Assembly: GCA_035627615.1 (NCBI GenBank)
Contig: DASPLL010000057.1
Span: 22,852 to 86,851, forward strand
Direction of reading: 5' to 3'
DNA: 64,000 nt
Origin: BRH-c25 sp035627615
GTDB lineage: Bacteria; Bacillota; Clostridia; Lutisporales; Lutisporaceae
Position 1 is the first letter of the stretch, and each line of letters opens with the position of its first letter. The notes below the pieces were generated by a model. It did not search any database. It had not been told where the DNA came from and saw nothing but the letters and a program-made list of their open reading frames with translations. A program made the translations under genes and the position numbers. Positions 25,435 through 34,711 of this stretch are shown one piece after another.

Positions 25435-26739
25435 ATGATTAGAGTTGTACACTATATAAATCAATTCTACGGTGGTATTGGCGGAGAAGAAAAAGCTGAT
25501 GTCAAACCGGAAGTAAGAGAAGGTGTTGTTGGTCCCGGCATGGCTCTCAAGGCAGCACTGGGAAATGATGCCGAGATAGTAGCTACGGTAATCTGCGGCG
25601 ACTCATATTTTAACGAGAATATTGAAGAGGCTTCCGCAGAAGTATTGGGAATGGTGAAAAAATACAGTCCGGATCTGTTCATTGCCGGTCCGGCCTTTAA
25701 TGCAGGAAGATACGGTGTAGCCTGCGGATCAATATGCAAAGCAGTAAAAGAAAGTTTGAATATCCCGGTAATAACAGGCATGTATGTAGAAAACCCGGGA
25801 GTAGATATGTTCAAGAAGGATCTCCATATAGTTGAAACAGCCAATGCAGCAACCGGTATGAGGCAGGCAATACCTGCAATTGCCAGGCTTGCCCTGAAGC
25901 TGGCTAAAAATGAAGCTGTAGGGATGCCTGTTGAAGAGGGGTATATCCCAAGAGGAGTAAGAAAGAACATATTCAAATCGGAAAGAGGCTCCAAGAGAGC
26001 CGTAAACATGCTGATTGCAAAGCTTAAGGGAGAAAAGTTCGAGACTGAATATCCGATGCCTGACTTTGACAGGGTGGCGCCGAATCCTCCGGTACTGGAT
26101 ATGAAGAAAGCTAAAGTGGCTTTAGTAACTTCAGGGGGAATAGTTCCCAAGGGCAATCCTGACAGGATAGAATCCTCCAGTGCTTCCAAGTATGGCAAAT
26201 ACGACCTTACAGGCTTCAATGACCTTACTTCTGAAACTCATGAGACAGCTCATGGAGGCTATGATCCGACATACGCCAACCAGGATTCCGACAGGGTGCT
26301 TCCTGTTGACGTACTTAGGGATCTGGAAAAAGAAGGAGTTATAGGCGAGCTTCACAGGTACTTCTATACAACTACAGGTAATGGTACTTCGGTTGCCAAC
26401 GCAAAGAAATTTGCTGCAACCTTTGCTCAGGAGCTGGTTAAGGATGGAGTGCAGGCAGTTGTGCTCACCTCGACCTGAGGAACCTGTACGCGTTGCGGTG
26501 CAACGATGGTAAAAGAAATTGAAAGGGTAGGGATACCGGTGGTGCACATTTGTACCGTTGTTCCGATTTCCCTGACTGTAGGTGCTAACAGGATAGTTCC
26601 TGCTATAGCAATACCACATCCTCTCGGAAACCCTGCACTTAGCAAGGAAGATGAAAAGACATTGAGAAGAGGTATTGTGCTTAAAGCACTTAAAGCACTT
26701 GAAACAGAAGTGCACGGACAGACAGTTTTTGATAAATAA
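25435..26739 (+). CDS. grdB: Glycine reductase component B gamma subunit (selenoprotein)
   Basis: The selenocysteine-containing subunit of the substrate-binding protein B, 434 residues. The in-frame TGA at 26476-26478 is residue 348 in LTST-Sec-GTCTRCGAT, the known Sec site of GrdB. A small hairpin follows in the coding sequence (26491-26505). The N-terminus RVVHYINQFYGGIGGEE matches the family. Only one grdB-type gene is present, and its pairing with grdE points to glycine rather than sarcosine or betaine. AGGAGGG precedes the ATG at 25435. Confidence 0.96.
26476..26505 (+). promoter_or_regulatory. UGA-Sec codon and candidate SECIS hairpin of grdB
   Basis: The UGA (26476-26478) is followed 12 nt later by a perfect 6-bp stem, CGTTGC (26491-26496) with GCAACG (26500-26505), closed by the loop GGT. 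The position and a G-U containing loop agree with bacterial SECIS elements bound by SelB. Confidence 0.65.
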
Positions 26740-26755
26740 AGCGCTAACAGCGCAA

Positions 26756-26859
26756 GGCGAGAGGCGATGGGCAAGAGGCGCTAGGTTAAAGCAAGGCTTC
26801 GAAGCGTGTACGGGCGATTCATGAATCGCCCCTGCCCCCATTGCCTATAGCCTATTGCC
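26756..26859. repeat. Repeat element D: heptads around GCTTCGAAGC with a nested palindrome
   Basis: GGC-type units start at 26756, 26763, 26770 and 26777 (GGCGAGA, GGCGATG, GGCAAGA, GGCGCTA). The right arm has GCC at 26843, 26850 and 26857. The centre is GCTTCGAAGC at 26796-26805. Within the right arm sits a 20-nt perfect palindrome (26812-26831) with the same ATTCATGAAT core as in element A. It looks like one element inserted into another. The location is between grdB and grdC. Confidence 0.85.
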
Positions 26860-26860
26860 T

Positions 26861-26883
26861 AAAATGCGTCAGTGACGCATTTT
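26861..26883 (+). terminator. Hairpin between grdB and grdC
   Basis: AAAATGCGTC (26861-26870) pairs perfectly with GACGCATTTT (26874-26883) around AGT. The U-rich 3' side resembles an intrinsic terminator or attenuator and may lower expression of grdC and grdD relative to grdA and grdB. Confidence 0.55.
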
Positions 26884-26910
26884 ATTAATTTAATGGAGGT
26901 GTAAATATAA

Positions 26911-28449
26911 ATGACTGCACCAGTAGTTAAAGGGGCGGCTTATTTACTTGTACATGTGCCGGATATGATAATGCATTACGGCACCACATGCGTACTTGAA
27001 CATGAAGCTAATCCCGGTTCTGATTTTTTAAAGAAGCTTCCCGAGTTTGTCAGAAGCTATGAGGAAGTTGTGAAATATGCTCCAAATCAGGCATATATAG
27101 GAAGCATACTTCCTGATGAGCTTAGTAGTATCGCGAAGCCATGGTACAAGAATCCTGTCCAGGATGCCAAGGCAGAAGGCAAAATGGGTGAAATAATCAA
27201 TCAGGATGAATTCTATGCCGCAATGAAGCTTAGTGATGCTTTCGACCTTGTTACTCTTGAGAAGGGCTTTCTTGAGGATACAAAGGCTATGCTTTCGAAA
27301 AAACCTCTTTATACCGAAACTGAACTTGCAAAGCTTAAAGAAGGCGCTGAGTATTCAGAAATAGAAACAAAGGTGAAAGCAGGAGCTGAGCCCTTGTATA
27401 AAGGTAATAAACTCGTGGGCTGCGTAAAGGCTGCTCATGATAAGGACAAAAATCTTACAGCCCATATTATGGTTGAGAACCTTGTGGTAAAGGCTTCAGG
27501 TGTAATAGCACTGAAAAATCTGATCTACAGGAACAACATACCTTCAGATTCTGTCGAGTACGTTATAGAGTGCTCGGAAGAGGCTTGCGGTGATATGAAC
27601 CAAAGAGGCGGCGGCAATTTTGCAAAAGCTATAAGTGAAATAGCAGGTGCTACCGGCGCTACCGGCTCAGATACCAGAGGTTTTTGTGCTGCGCCGACTC
27701 ATGCGCTCATTAATGCAGCTGCCCTGGTAAAAGCAGGAGTATATAAGAGCGTGGCTATAGTGGCAGGCGGAGCAACTGCAAAGCTGGGCATGAATGCCAG
27801 GGACCATGTGGCTAAGGGTGTACCGGTACTGGAAGATTGCCTTGGCGGTTTTGCCATACTTGTTACAGAAAATGATGGAGTCAGTCCGGTACTTAGAACC
27901 GATATAGTCGGAAGACATACGGTAGGTACAGGCTCATCCCCTCAGGCTGTAATGGAATCACTGATCACAAAACCACTTGATAAGGTTGGAATGAAAATAA
28001 CTGATGTTAACAAATACTCTGTAGAGATGCAGAACCCGGAGATAACAGAACCGGCAGGTGCAGGAGATGTTCCGCTGGCAAACTTCAAAATGATAGCTGC
28101 TCTTGGAGCCAAAAGAGGCGATATAGATAAGACAGCAATGCCGGCATTTATCAAGGAGCACGGAATGCCCGGTTTTGCGCCTACCCAAGGGCATATACCT
28201 TCAGGAGTGCCTTTTGTCGGAGCTGCCAGGGAAATGATAATGGCAGGCAGCATTGAGAGAGCCATGATTGTAGGAAAAGGAAGCTTGTTCCTCGGTAGAA
28301 TGACCAATCAGTTTGACGGTGTATCCATCATAATGGAGAAAAATACTGGCAGGGAAGAAGCAGCAGGCGCGGTTTCCAAAGAAGAAGTCAAGGGAATGGT
28401 AGCAGAAGCAATGAAAGATTTCGCATCCTTCTTACTCAGTAGAAAGTAG
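26911..28449 (+). CDS. grdC: Glycine reductase component C beta subunit
   Basis: GrdC and GrdD form protein C, which releases the carboxymethyl group from selenoprotein A and produces acetyl phosphate. The 512-residue protein has the family N-terminus (KGAAYLLVHVPDM). Its C-terminal half resembles ketoacyl/phosphate acyltransferase-like folds (EEACGDMNQRGGGNF, FCAAPTHALINAA). ATGGAGGTG lies before the ATG at 26911. A repeat element and a hairpin separate it from grdB. It ends 11 nt before grdD, so the two are coupled. Confidence 0.95.
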   Translation: MTAPVVKGAAYLLVHVPDMIMHYGTTCVLEHEANPGSDFLKKLPEFVRSYEEVVKYAPNQAYIGSILPDELSSIAKPWYKNPVQDAKAEGKMGEIINQDEFYAAMKLSDAFDLVTLEKGFLEDTKAMLSKKPLYTETELAKLKEGAEYSEIETKVKAGAEPLYKGNKLVGCVKAAHDKDKNLTAHIMVENLVVKASGVIALKNLIYRNNIPSDSVEYVIECSEEACGDMNQRGGGNFAKAISEIAGATGATGSDTRGFCAAPTHALINAAALVKAGVYKSVAIVAGGATAKLGMNARDHVAKGVPVLEDCLGGFAILVTENDGVSPVLRTDIVGRHTVGTGSSPQAVMESLITKPLDKVGMKITDVNKYSVEMQNPEITEPAGAGDVPLANFKMIAALGAKRGDIDKTAMPAFIKEHGMPGFAPTQGHIPSGVPFVGAAREMIMAGSIERAMIVGKGSLFLGRMTNQFDGVSIIMEKNTGREEAAGAVSKEEVKGMVAEAMKDFASFLLSRK

Positions 28450-28460
28450 GGGTGATATTA

Positions 28461-29648
28461 ATGTCTGAAAATCAGGTTAAATCAATGATTGGTGAAGTGT
28501 TCAACGAGATTGCCGATGCTATAACGACCGGAGAATTCGGAAAAAAGGTAAGAGTAGGACTGACTACTATGGGAAGTGAGCATGGAACTCTTGAATTGGT
28601 TAAGGGAGCATCCATCGCTGCCAAGAAATACGGCGACTTTGAAATAGTGCTTATAGGTCCCAGGGTTGACACAGATCTTAAGATAGTAGAAGTAAACTAC
28701 GAAGACGAAATGCATAAGAAGATGGATGAGCTATTGGAAAGCGGTGAACTTGACGCCGCAGTCACCATGCATTACAGCTTTCCAATAGGTGTTTCCACAG
28801 TCGGAAGAGTAATCACCCCAGGTCTAGGAAGAGAACTGATTCTTGCTACAACTACGGGTACCTCATCAACCCATAGAGTAGAAGGTATGGTCAGAAATGC
28901 ACTTTACGGGGTAATAACTGCAAAAGCTTTAGGGATAAAGAAGCCTACAGTAGGGATACTTAATGTAGATGGTGCCAGACAGGTTGAGAGGGCGCTCAAG
29001 GAGCTCAGGAGCAATGGTTATGACATCAACTTTTCAGAGTCTGTAAGGGCTGACGGCGGTGTGGTTATGAGAGGCAACGATCTGCTGTCGGCTGCTTCAG
29101 ACATTATGGTAATGGATACGCTGACCGGCAACCTTATGGTAAAGATATTTTCCGCTTATACAACAGGCGGCAGCTATGAGGCTCTTGGCTACGGCTATGG
29201 ACCGGGTGTAGGCGACAACTACGGCAAAATCATCTGCATACTTTCCAGGGCTTCGGGGGCACCCGTAGTATGCGAGGCGCTGAGATATGCAGCAAGCTGT
29301 GCAAAAGGCGGACTTACAAGAATAGCTAAAGAAGAATTTGATAAGGCAAGGAAGGCCGGACTCGACAGTATATTGGAAGCGATTACCGCAGAAAGCAAAA
29401 AGGCTGTTCCCAAGACTGAGGCAAAACAGCTGGATAAGAAACCCGTAACAAAGTCCATCGCAGGTATAGATATACTTGAGCTTGAAAATGCCGTAGCTTC
29501 TCTTGCTGAAGAGGGCATATATTCTGAAAGCGGAATGGGCTGCACAGGGCCAATAGTACTGGTAGCCGATGAAGACTATATAAAGGCTGTTGATATAATA
29601 CTCGCTAGGAAGTATATCACAGAAAGGCCATTGGACTATAACTGCTAA
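28461..29648 (+). CDS. grdD: Glycine reductase component C alpha subunit
   Basis: Acetyl-phosphate-forming subunit of protein C, 395 residues. The expected nucleophilic cysteine is in SGMGCTGPIVLV (residue 361 with this start), where the acetyl thioester forms. The N-terminal part has the PlsX-like phosphate-binding appearance (RVGLTTMGSEHG). The ATG at 28461 follows AGGGGTGA; an in-frame GTG at 28452 is part of that site. It is the last grd gene of the operon. Confidence 0.95.
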   Translation: MSENQVKSMIGEVFNEIADAITTGEFGKKVRVGLTTMGSEHGTLELVKGASIAAKKYGDFEIVLIGPRVDTDLKIVEVNYEDEMHKKMDELLESGELDAAVTMHYSFPIGVSTVGRVITPGLGRELILATTTGTSSTHRVEGMVRNALYGVITAKALGIKKPTVGILNVDGARQVERALKELRSNGYDINFSESVRADGGVVMRGNDLLSAASDIMVMDTLTGNLMVKIFSAYTTGGSYEALGYGYGPGVGDNYGKIICILSRASGAPVVCEALRYAASCAKGGLTRIAKEEFDKARKAGLDSILEAITAESKKAVPKTEAKQLDKKPVTKSIAGIDILELENAVASLAEEGIYSESGMGCTGPIVLVADEDYIKAVDIILARKYITERPLDYNC

Positions 29649-29743
29649 TAGGTGCCTGGCACTTTAAGTAAAATAATATAGAAAATGTAGCAGGAAATCT
29701 CAAAATAATGTAGAAATATTTATTGTTGCATACTATAATATAT

Positions 29744-29776
29744 TTGTAACGCAATTGTAACCCAATTGTAATACAA
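29744..29776 (+). promoter_or_regulatory. Three 11-bp direct repeats at the BMP-operon start (operator-like)
   Basis: TTGTAA recurs at 29744, 29755 and 29766, spaced exactly 11 bp, and the last two copies are within CAATTGTAA. A TATAAT (29734-29739) lies just upstream, so the repeats cover the likely transcription start. The -35 region is poor. Helical phasing suggests a protein-binding site. No regulator is identified. Confidence 0.55.
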
Positions 29777-29805
29777 AGCAATCAAAATATTAAGGGGGAA
29801 GATTG

Positions 29806-30879
29806 ATGTTTAAGAAAGGTTTAGTACTTGTTTTAGCATTAGTAATGGTTCTGACAATGTTTACTGGCTGCGCTAAGCCAGCACCAGCACCAGCACCAGA
29901 GGCTACACCGGCTCCAGAAGCTACACAGGCACCTACGGAAGCTCCAAAGCCAGCATTGTCATTTGGTATGATCACAGACGTTGGCGGTCTTGGAGATAAG
30001 TCCTTCAACGACTCTGCATGGGAAGGACTCCAGAAGGCTGGAAAAGAACTCGGAGTAGAACCGGTTATACTTCAGTCAACAAAACAGGAAGATTACGAAG
30101 CTAATATAGGTAATATGGCTCAGTCAGTTGATCTTTCAATAGCTGTTGGTTTCTTGATGGAACAGGCCATGAAAGCAGGATCAGAGCAGTATGCAGATAA
30201 GAAATTCGGTATAATAGACACAGTAGTACCGACACCAAATGTTATGTCAGTTACATTCAAAGAGCATGAAGGCTCATTCTTAGTTGGCGTTATCGCCGGT
30301 CTTACAACCAAGTCCAACGTGGTTGGCTTTGTAGGCGGCATGGACTTCCCGCTGATAAAGAAATTCGAAGTTGGTTTCAGAGCAGGTGTTGCTTCTGTTA
30401 ACCCGAAAGCAAAGGTTCTTGTTAACTACACAGGTGCATTCGATAATCCTGACAAAGGTAAGGAGATAGCTCTTGCACAGAACAAGCAGAAGGCTGACGT
30501 TATATACCATGCTTCAGGAGCATGCGGTATCGGAGTTATACAGGCAGCTGACGAAAAGGACTTCTGGGCAATCGGTGTTGACCAGGATCAGGCTGCCGTA
30601 TCAAAGAACAACAAAGTTCTCTGCAGCATGATAAAGAGAGTTGACGTAGGTACATATACAATAATAAAGGCTTATGCCGATAACAAGTTCGAAGGCGGCA
30701 AAGCAGTAGAGCTGGGGCTTAAGGAAGACGGCGTAGGATACAGTGACAACGGAAACAATGTAACAGCAGAACTTAAAGCTACTGCTGACAAAGCTAAAGA
30801 ATTAGTTGTCAACGGAACTATAGTTGTTCCAACAACTGAAGATGAACTCAAGGCATTCAAGCCGGTAGAAATAAAATAA
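29806..30879 (+). CDS. BMP-family ABC transporter substrate-binding lipoprotein
   Basis: Basic membrane protein/Med/PnrA-type lipoprotein of 357 residues, the receptor of nucleoside ABC transporters. It has a signal peptide with lipobox FTGC (C about residue 21) and then a linker rich in Pro, Ala and Glu. The domain start is FGMITDVGGLGDKSFND, which carries the conserved ligand-contact Asp residues. AAGGGGGAAG precedes the ATG at 29806. Its ATPase and two permeases follow, so a purine or other nucleoside is the probable substrate. Confidence 0.92.
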   Translation: MFKKGLVLVLALVMVLTMFTGCAKPAPAPAPEATPAPEATQAPTEAPKPALSFGMITDVGGLGDKSFNDSAWEGLQKAGKELGVEPVILQSTKQEDYEANIGNMAQSVDLSIAVGFLMEQAMKAGSEQYADKKFGIIDTVVPTPNVMSVTFKEHEGSFLVGVIAGLTTKSNVVGFVGGMDFPLIKKFEVGFRAGVASVNPKAKVLVNYTGAFDNPDKGKEIALAQNKQKADVIYHASGACGIGVIQAADEKDFWAIGVDQDQAAVSKNNKVLCSMIKRVDVGTYTIIKAYADNKFEGGKAVELGLKEDGVGYSDNGNNVTAELKATADKAKELVVNGTIVVPTTEDELKAFKPVEIK

Positions 30880-30909
30880 GCAAAGACCACGTTTCAACAT
30901 GTTTGATTC

Positions 30910-30940
30910 AAGCTAGATGCGTTGCTGCATCTAGCTTTTG
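30910..30940 (+). terminator. Intrinsic terminator after the BMP lipoprotein gene
   Basis: AGCTAGATGC (30911-30920) pairs perfectly with GCATCTAGCT (30927-30936) around GTTGCT and is followed by TTT. It probably lets the receptor be made in excess over the downstream transporter subunits. Confidence 0.75.
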
Positions 30941-31044
30941 CTTCATTAGAGAGTTATTTATGATTGATGAAAATATTTAATATAGGTATAATTAGAATAT
31001 GCTATTATTTCTATTAATAATTCACTTGAGAGGTGGGATATAAA

Positions 31045-32565
31045 TTGCCGGCAGTAATAGAGATGAAAGGTATATGCAAATCCTTTCCAGGAATACGGGC
31101 AAATGACAATATCAATCTGACTGTAGAGCAGGGGGAAATACATGTATTACTGGGAGAGAACGGCGCGGGTAAGTCAACTCTTATGAATATATTATACGGG
31201 TTATATCAGCCGGATGAAGGACAGATATTTGTGAAAGGTAAGCCTGTCAGGATCAGCAATCCCAATATTGCAATTTCACAAGGCATCGGTATGGTACATC
31301 AGCATTTCATGCTGGTACAGCCCTTTACTGTTGCCGAAAACATAATATTGGGCAAGGAACCCAAAAAGGGAACTACTCTGGATATTGAAAAGGCGATCAA
31401 GGATGTAGAGGAGATATCCAGGAAGTATGAATTGAAGGTCGACGCAAAGGCCGTTGTTCAGGATATCTCAGTTGGAATGCAGCAGAGGGTTGAAATACTG
31501 AAGACACTGTACAGAGGTGCGGAGATACTTATACTCGATGAGCCGACAGCAGTACTGACACCGCAGGAAATAGAAGAGCTGGGCGTTATTTTAAAGAGCC
31601 TCGTAAGCCAGGGTAAGTCTATCATACTAATTACCCACAAGCTTAAGGAAGTAATGTCAATGAGTGATAGGGTAACGATAGTCAGAAGGGGCAAGATCAT
31701 TGACACTCTGAATACTAAAGATACAAATATTGATGAACTGGCAGAAAAGATGGTAGGCAGGAAAGTAAACCTTACAGTGGAAAAGGAAGAAGCAAAGGTT
31801 GCTGCTCCCATTCTTGAGATCAAAGGCCTGAAGGTATTGGACAGCAGGAAGCTGGAGGCTGTCAAGGGAGTGGACTTGCAGGTGCATGGTGGTGAAATAC
31901 TCGGCATTGCAGGGGTGGACGGGAATGGGCAAAGCGATCTTGTGCAGGCTATAACAGGCCTTTCGAAGGCTGAAGCAGGGGAGATACTTCTTAACGGCAA
32001 GGAGATAACCAACCTTCCCCCTAAGGATGTAATCGAAAGCGGGGTAGGACATATACCGGAGGACAGGCATAAGAGAGGTCTGGTGCTCAATTATTCTCTG
32101 GCTGAGAATTCAATACTCGGCAGCCATCATTCAAAGCGGTTCAGGCAAGGAATGGGTTTGAGCTACTTGAAAATAAGAGAATACAGCAAAAAGCTGATTA
32201 AAGAATATGACGTCAGAACACCTAATGAAAAGGTTATGGCAAAGTCCCTTTCAGGCGGAAACCAGCAAAAGCTCATTGTAGCAAGGGAGATCGACAGAGA
32301 TCCGAGTCTTTGCATAGCTTCACAGCCAACAAGAGGCTTGGATGTCGGCGCCATTGAATTTGTTCATAAGAAGCTGGTGGAGCTCCGGGATGAAGGCAAG
32401 GCGGTGCTGCTGGTATCCCTTGAGCTGGATGAGATCATGGCGCTTTCAGATAGGATAGCGGTAATGTATGATGGCAGGATCGTAGGTATCCTTGATGCCA
32501 GGGATGCGACTGAGAAAAAGCTTGGTATAATGATGGCGGGCGGAAGCTCCCAGAATGCTGAATAA
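31045..32565 (+). CDS. Nucleoside ABC transporter ATP-binding protein (two ABC domains)
   Basis: Sugar/nucleoside-type ABC ATPase of 506 residues with two nucleotide-binding domains. The N-terminal domain has Walker A GENGAGKSTLMN and Walker B LILDEPTAVL. The C-terminal domain has a degenerate Walker A (GVDGNGQSDL) but a clear signature LSGGNQQKL, the usual asymmetry for RbsA/YufO-type proteins. The TTG at 31045 is chosen because AGGTGGG (31031-31037) is 7 nt upstream; the GTG at 31033 lies within that site. It energises the two permeases downstream. Confidence 0.92.
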   Translation: MPAVIEMKGICKSFPGIRANDNINLTVEQGEIHVLLGENGAGKSTLMNILYGLYQPDEGQIFVKGKPVRISNPNIAISQGIGMVHQHFMLVQPFTVAENIILGKEPKKGTTLDIEKAIKDVEEISRKYELKVDAKAVVQDISVGMQQRVEILKTLYRGAEILILDEPTAVLTPQEIEELGVILKSLVSQGKSIILITHKLKEVMSMSDRVTIVRRGKIIDTLNTKDTNIDELAEKMVGRKVNLTVEKEEAKVAAPILEIKGLKVLDSRKLEAVKGVDLQVHGGEILGIAGVDGNGQSDLVQAITGLSKAEAGEILLNGKEITNLPPKDVIESGVGHIPEDRHKRGLVLNYSLAENSILGSHHSKRFRQGMGLSYLKIREYSKKLIKEYDVRTPNEKVMAKSLSGGNQQKLIVAREIDRDPSLCIASQPTRGLDVGAIEFVHKKLVELRDEGKAVLLVSLELDEIMALSDRIAVMYDGRIVGILDARDATEKKLGIMMAGGSSQNAE

Positions 32566-32577
32566 GGAGGATGTGAA

Positions 32578-33690
32578 ATGGAATCGAGAATGAATGAAAT
32601 TAAAGAAGATATGATAAAAACCCTGAAAGAAATTGCATATCCCCTTGTTGCGATACTTATATCCTTCATAGCAGGCGGCATTCTGGTATACTCCTTCGGG
32701 AAGGACCCGGTAGTAGCGTATACCGCATTAATAAAGGGAAGTCTTGGGGATTGGAATAAACTTGGTGAGACATTGGTTACAGTAACTCCCCTGATATTGA
32801 CCGGTTTGTCCATTGCATTTGCTTTCAGATGCGGACTTTTCAATATCGGTGCGGAAGGACAATTTATAATAGGATCCATTGCTGCAGTGTGGGCAGGGTG
32901 GGCTTTTGCAGGTTTGCCTGCTGTACTGCATATAACATTGACACTGCTTATAGGCGCGCTGGCAGGAGGCCTCTGGGCTTCAGTCATCGGCTGGCTGAAG
33001 GCGAAGGTAGGTTCTCATGAGGTCATAAATGGAATAATGATGAACTATATAGCTATGTACCTGAGTAATTACATTACAATGACTTTGCTTAACGTGCCCG
33101 AGAAAGCATACTCTGTAGAAATTGCCGATACTGCAAAGCTCTGGAGATTCTCTCAGGCTTTTGAGCAATTAAAATATTCCAGACTGCATATAGGTATATT
33201 CTTTTCATTAATAGTTGCAGTAGTTGCATATTATATTCTGAATAAGACGGTAAGGGGATATGAAATAAGAGCTGTCGGATTTAATCCTCATGCGGCTGAG
33301 TACGGTGGGATTAGTGTAAAGAAGAATATTGTTCTCGCCATGGTTATATCGGGTTTATTCGCAGGCTTTGCAGGAGCGATAATGGCGACAGGAGTCCAAT
33401 ACAGGGTGAACAATCTATTCGGTTTTACCGGCTACGGTCTGGACGGGATTGCTGTAGCTCTTGTGGGAAATAACCATCCAATCGGAGTAATACTTTCTGC
33501 TTTCCTTTTCGGCATGCTTCAAAAAGGTGGGCCGCTTATGCAGATACAGGGAATTCCTAAAGAGGTCGTCGGAATTATACAGGGTATAATAATTTTATTT
33601 GTAGCTGCAAACTTTGTAAAAGTAATAACAGAGCAAATCAAACAGAATAAAGAGCTTAAGAGAAGTGCAGGGAAAGGGGAGGTGGAATAG
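32578..33690 (+). CDS. Nucleoside ABC transporter permease 1
   Basis: Membrane subunit of 370 residues from the BPD_transp_2 family (BmpC/YufP type) with about eight to ten membrane segments. Typical motifs are GLSIAFAFRCGLFNIGAEGQ near residue 85 and GYEIRAVGFNPHAAEYGGI in the cytoplasmic coupling region. AGGAGG precedes the ATG at 32578. Its stop is one nucleotide before the start of the second permease. Confidence 0.92.
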   Translation: MESRMNEIKEDMIKTLKEIAYPLVAILISFIAGGILVYSFGKDPVVAYTALIKGSLGDWNKLGETLVTVTPLILTGLSIAFAFRCGLFNIGAEGQFIIGSIAAVWAGWAFAGLPAVLHITLTLLIGALAGGLWASVIGWLKAKVGSHEVINGIMMNYIAMYLSNYITMTLLNVPEKAYSVEIADTAKLWRFSQAFEQLKYSRLHIGIFFSLIVAVVAYYILNKTVRGYEIRAVGFNPHAAEYGGISVKKNIVLAMVISGLFAGFAGAIMATGVQYRVNNLFGFTGYGLDGIAVALVGNNHPIGVILSAFLFGMLQKGGPLMQIQGIPKEVVGIIQGIIILFVAANFVKVITEQIKQNKELKRSAGKGEVE

Positions 33691-33691
33691 A

Positions 33692-34582
33692 ATGGAAAAC
33701 GTAGGTATTATAACAGTACTTGGGATAATATTAACGGCTACTGTAAGATCTGCCACCCCGCTGATGTTTGCTTCCCTCGGAGGCAACTTCTCTGAAAGAT
33801 CAGGGGTATTCAATATAGGACTTGAAGGCATTATGACTGTTGGTGCTTTTAGTGCAGTCTTCTTCTCATTCAAGACCGGATCACCCTGGGCAGGACTATT
33901 AGGAGCTATGGTTGTAGGCGGTTTGTTCGGTTTGCTTCTGGCATTTCTGAGCATATACTTTAAAGCAAACCAGGTTATAGTAGGTACTGCCATCAACATT
34001 CTGGCTGCCAGCCTTACGACCTTTCTGCTGGTTGAAATATGGGGAAGACCGGGACAGACTGACAATGTGGAATACTTCCAGGCCTGGGGTCCTTTCAGCC
34101 TGTTCAGTTATCTGGCATTTGCCATGGTTATCGTCTCTTATTATGTGATGTACAAGACTCCCTTCGGCTTAAGGGTACGGGCTGTCGGCGAGCATCCGAG
34201 GGCGGCAGATACATTGGGTGTCAATGTCTATGTAATAAGATACATATGCGTGACGATAAGCGGCGTACTTGCCGGTATAGGTGGAGCTTCGCTTTCCATT
34301 GGGTCCTTGAGCCTTTTCAAGGAGGGTATGATCGCAGGTAAAGGTTTTATCGCTCTGGCTGCTTTGATATTCGGCAAATGGAATCCAATAGGAGCAGCGC
34401 TGGCATGTCTCTTTTTCGGCTTCGCCGATGCACTGCAGACAGTTGCAACTAACCTGCCGGTGCCAAAGGAGTTCCTGTTCGCTCTGCCTTATATACTGAC
34501 TATGCTTGCAGTATCGGGCTTCGTCGGCAAATCCGTCGGTCCGGCTGCAGGTGGTATACCTTATGAAAAAGGTGAAAAGTAG
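33692..34582 (+). CDS. Nucleoside ABC transporter permease 2
   Basis: Second permease subunit, 296 residues, also BPD_transp_2 (YufQ type). It has NFSERSGVFNIGLEGIM near the N-terminus and the coupling motif RVRAVGEHPRAADTLGV. The ATG at 33692 follows GGGGAGGTGG (33676-33685) and directly follows the previous stop, so translation is coupled. An in-frame codon at 33665 lies inside the upstream gene and is rejected. Repeat element E follows the operon. Confidence 0.92.
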   Translation: MENVGIITVLGIILTATVRSATPLMFASLGGNFSERSGVFNIGLEGIMTVGAFSAVFFSFKTGSPWAGLLGAMVVGGLFGLLLAFLSIYFKANQVIVGTAINILAASLTTFLLVEIWGRPGQTDNVEYFQAWGPFSLFSYLAFAMVIVSYYVMYKTPFGLRVRAVGEHPRAADTLGVNVYVIRYICVTISGVLAGIGGASLSIGSLSLFKEGMIAGKGFIALAALIFGKWNPIGAALACLFFGFADALQTVATNLPVPKEFLFALPYILTMLAVSGFVGKSVGPAAGGIPYEKGEK

Positions 34583-34619
34583 ATAATAAAATGTGTCTTA
34601 TACAGGGCATGAGTATTCA

Positions 34620-34711
34620 GTCACTAGTCATTAGCCGCTGGTCGCCAGATTGTGGCAGGTCTCCGAAGGCCGGACCCAAATTCTAGAGACCAGTGACTGG
34701 AGACTAGTGAC
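34620..34711. repeat. Repeat element E: GTCACTA-type heptads around CTCCGAAG
   Basis: GTC-type units start at 34620, 34627, 34634 (GCC) and 34641. The complementary GAC recurs at 34688, 34695, 34702 and 34709, all 7 nt apart. The outermost units GTCACTA and TAGTGAC are perfect complements. The centre is CTCCGAAG (34661-34668), a one-base variant of the TTCGAA centre of elements B, C, D and H. It lies between the ABC transporter operon and rpoN. Confidence 0.87.

Noticed and set aside
29651..29680. Sigma-54 promoter suggested by TGGCAC after grdD
   Set aside because: The matching TTGC at the -12 position is absent; no convincing -24/-12 promoter was found in the window despite rpoN.
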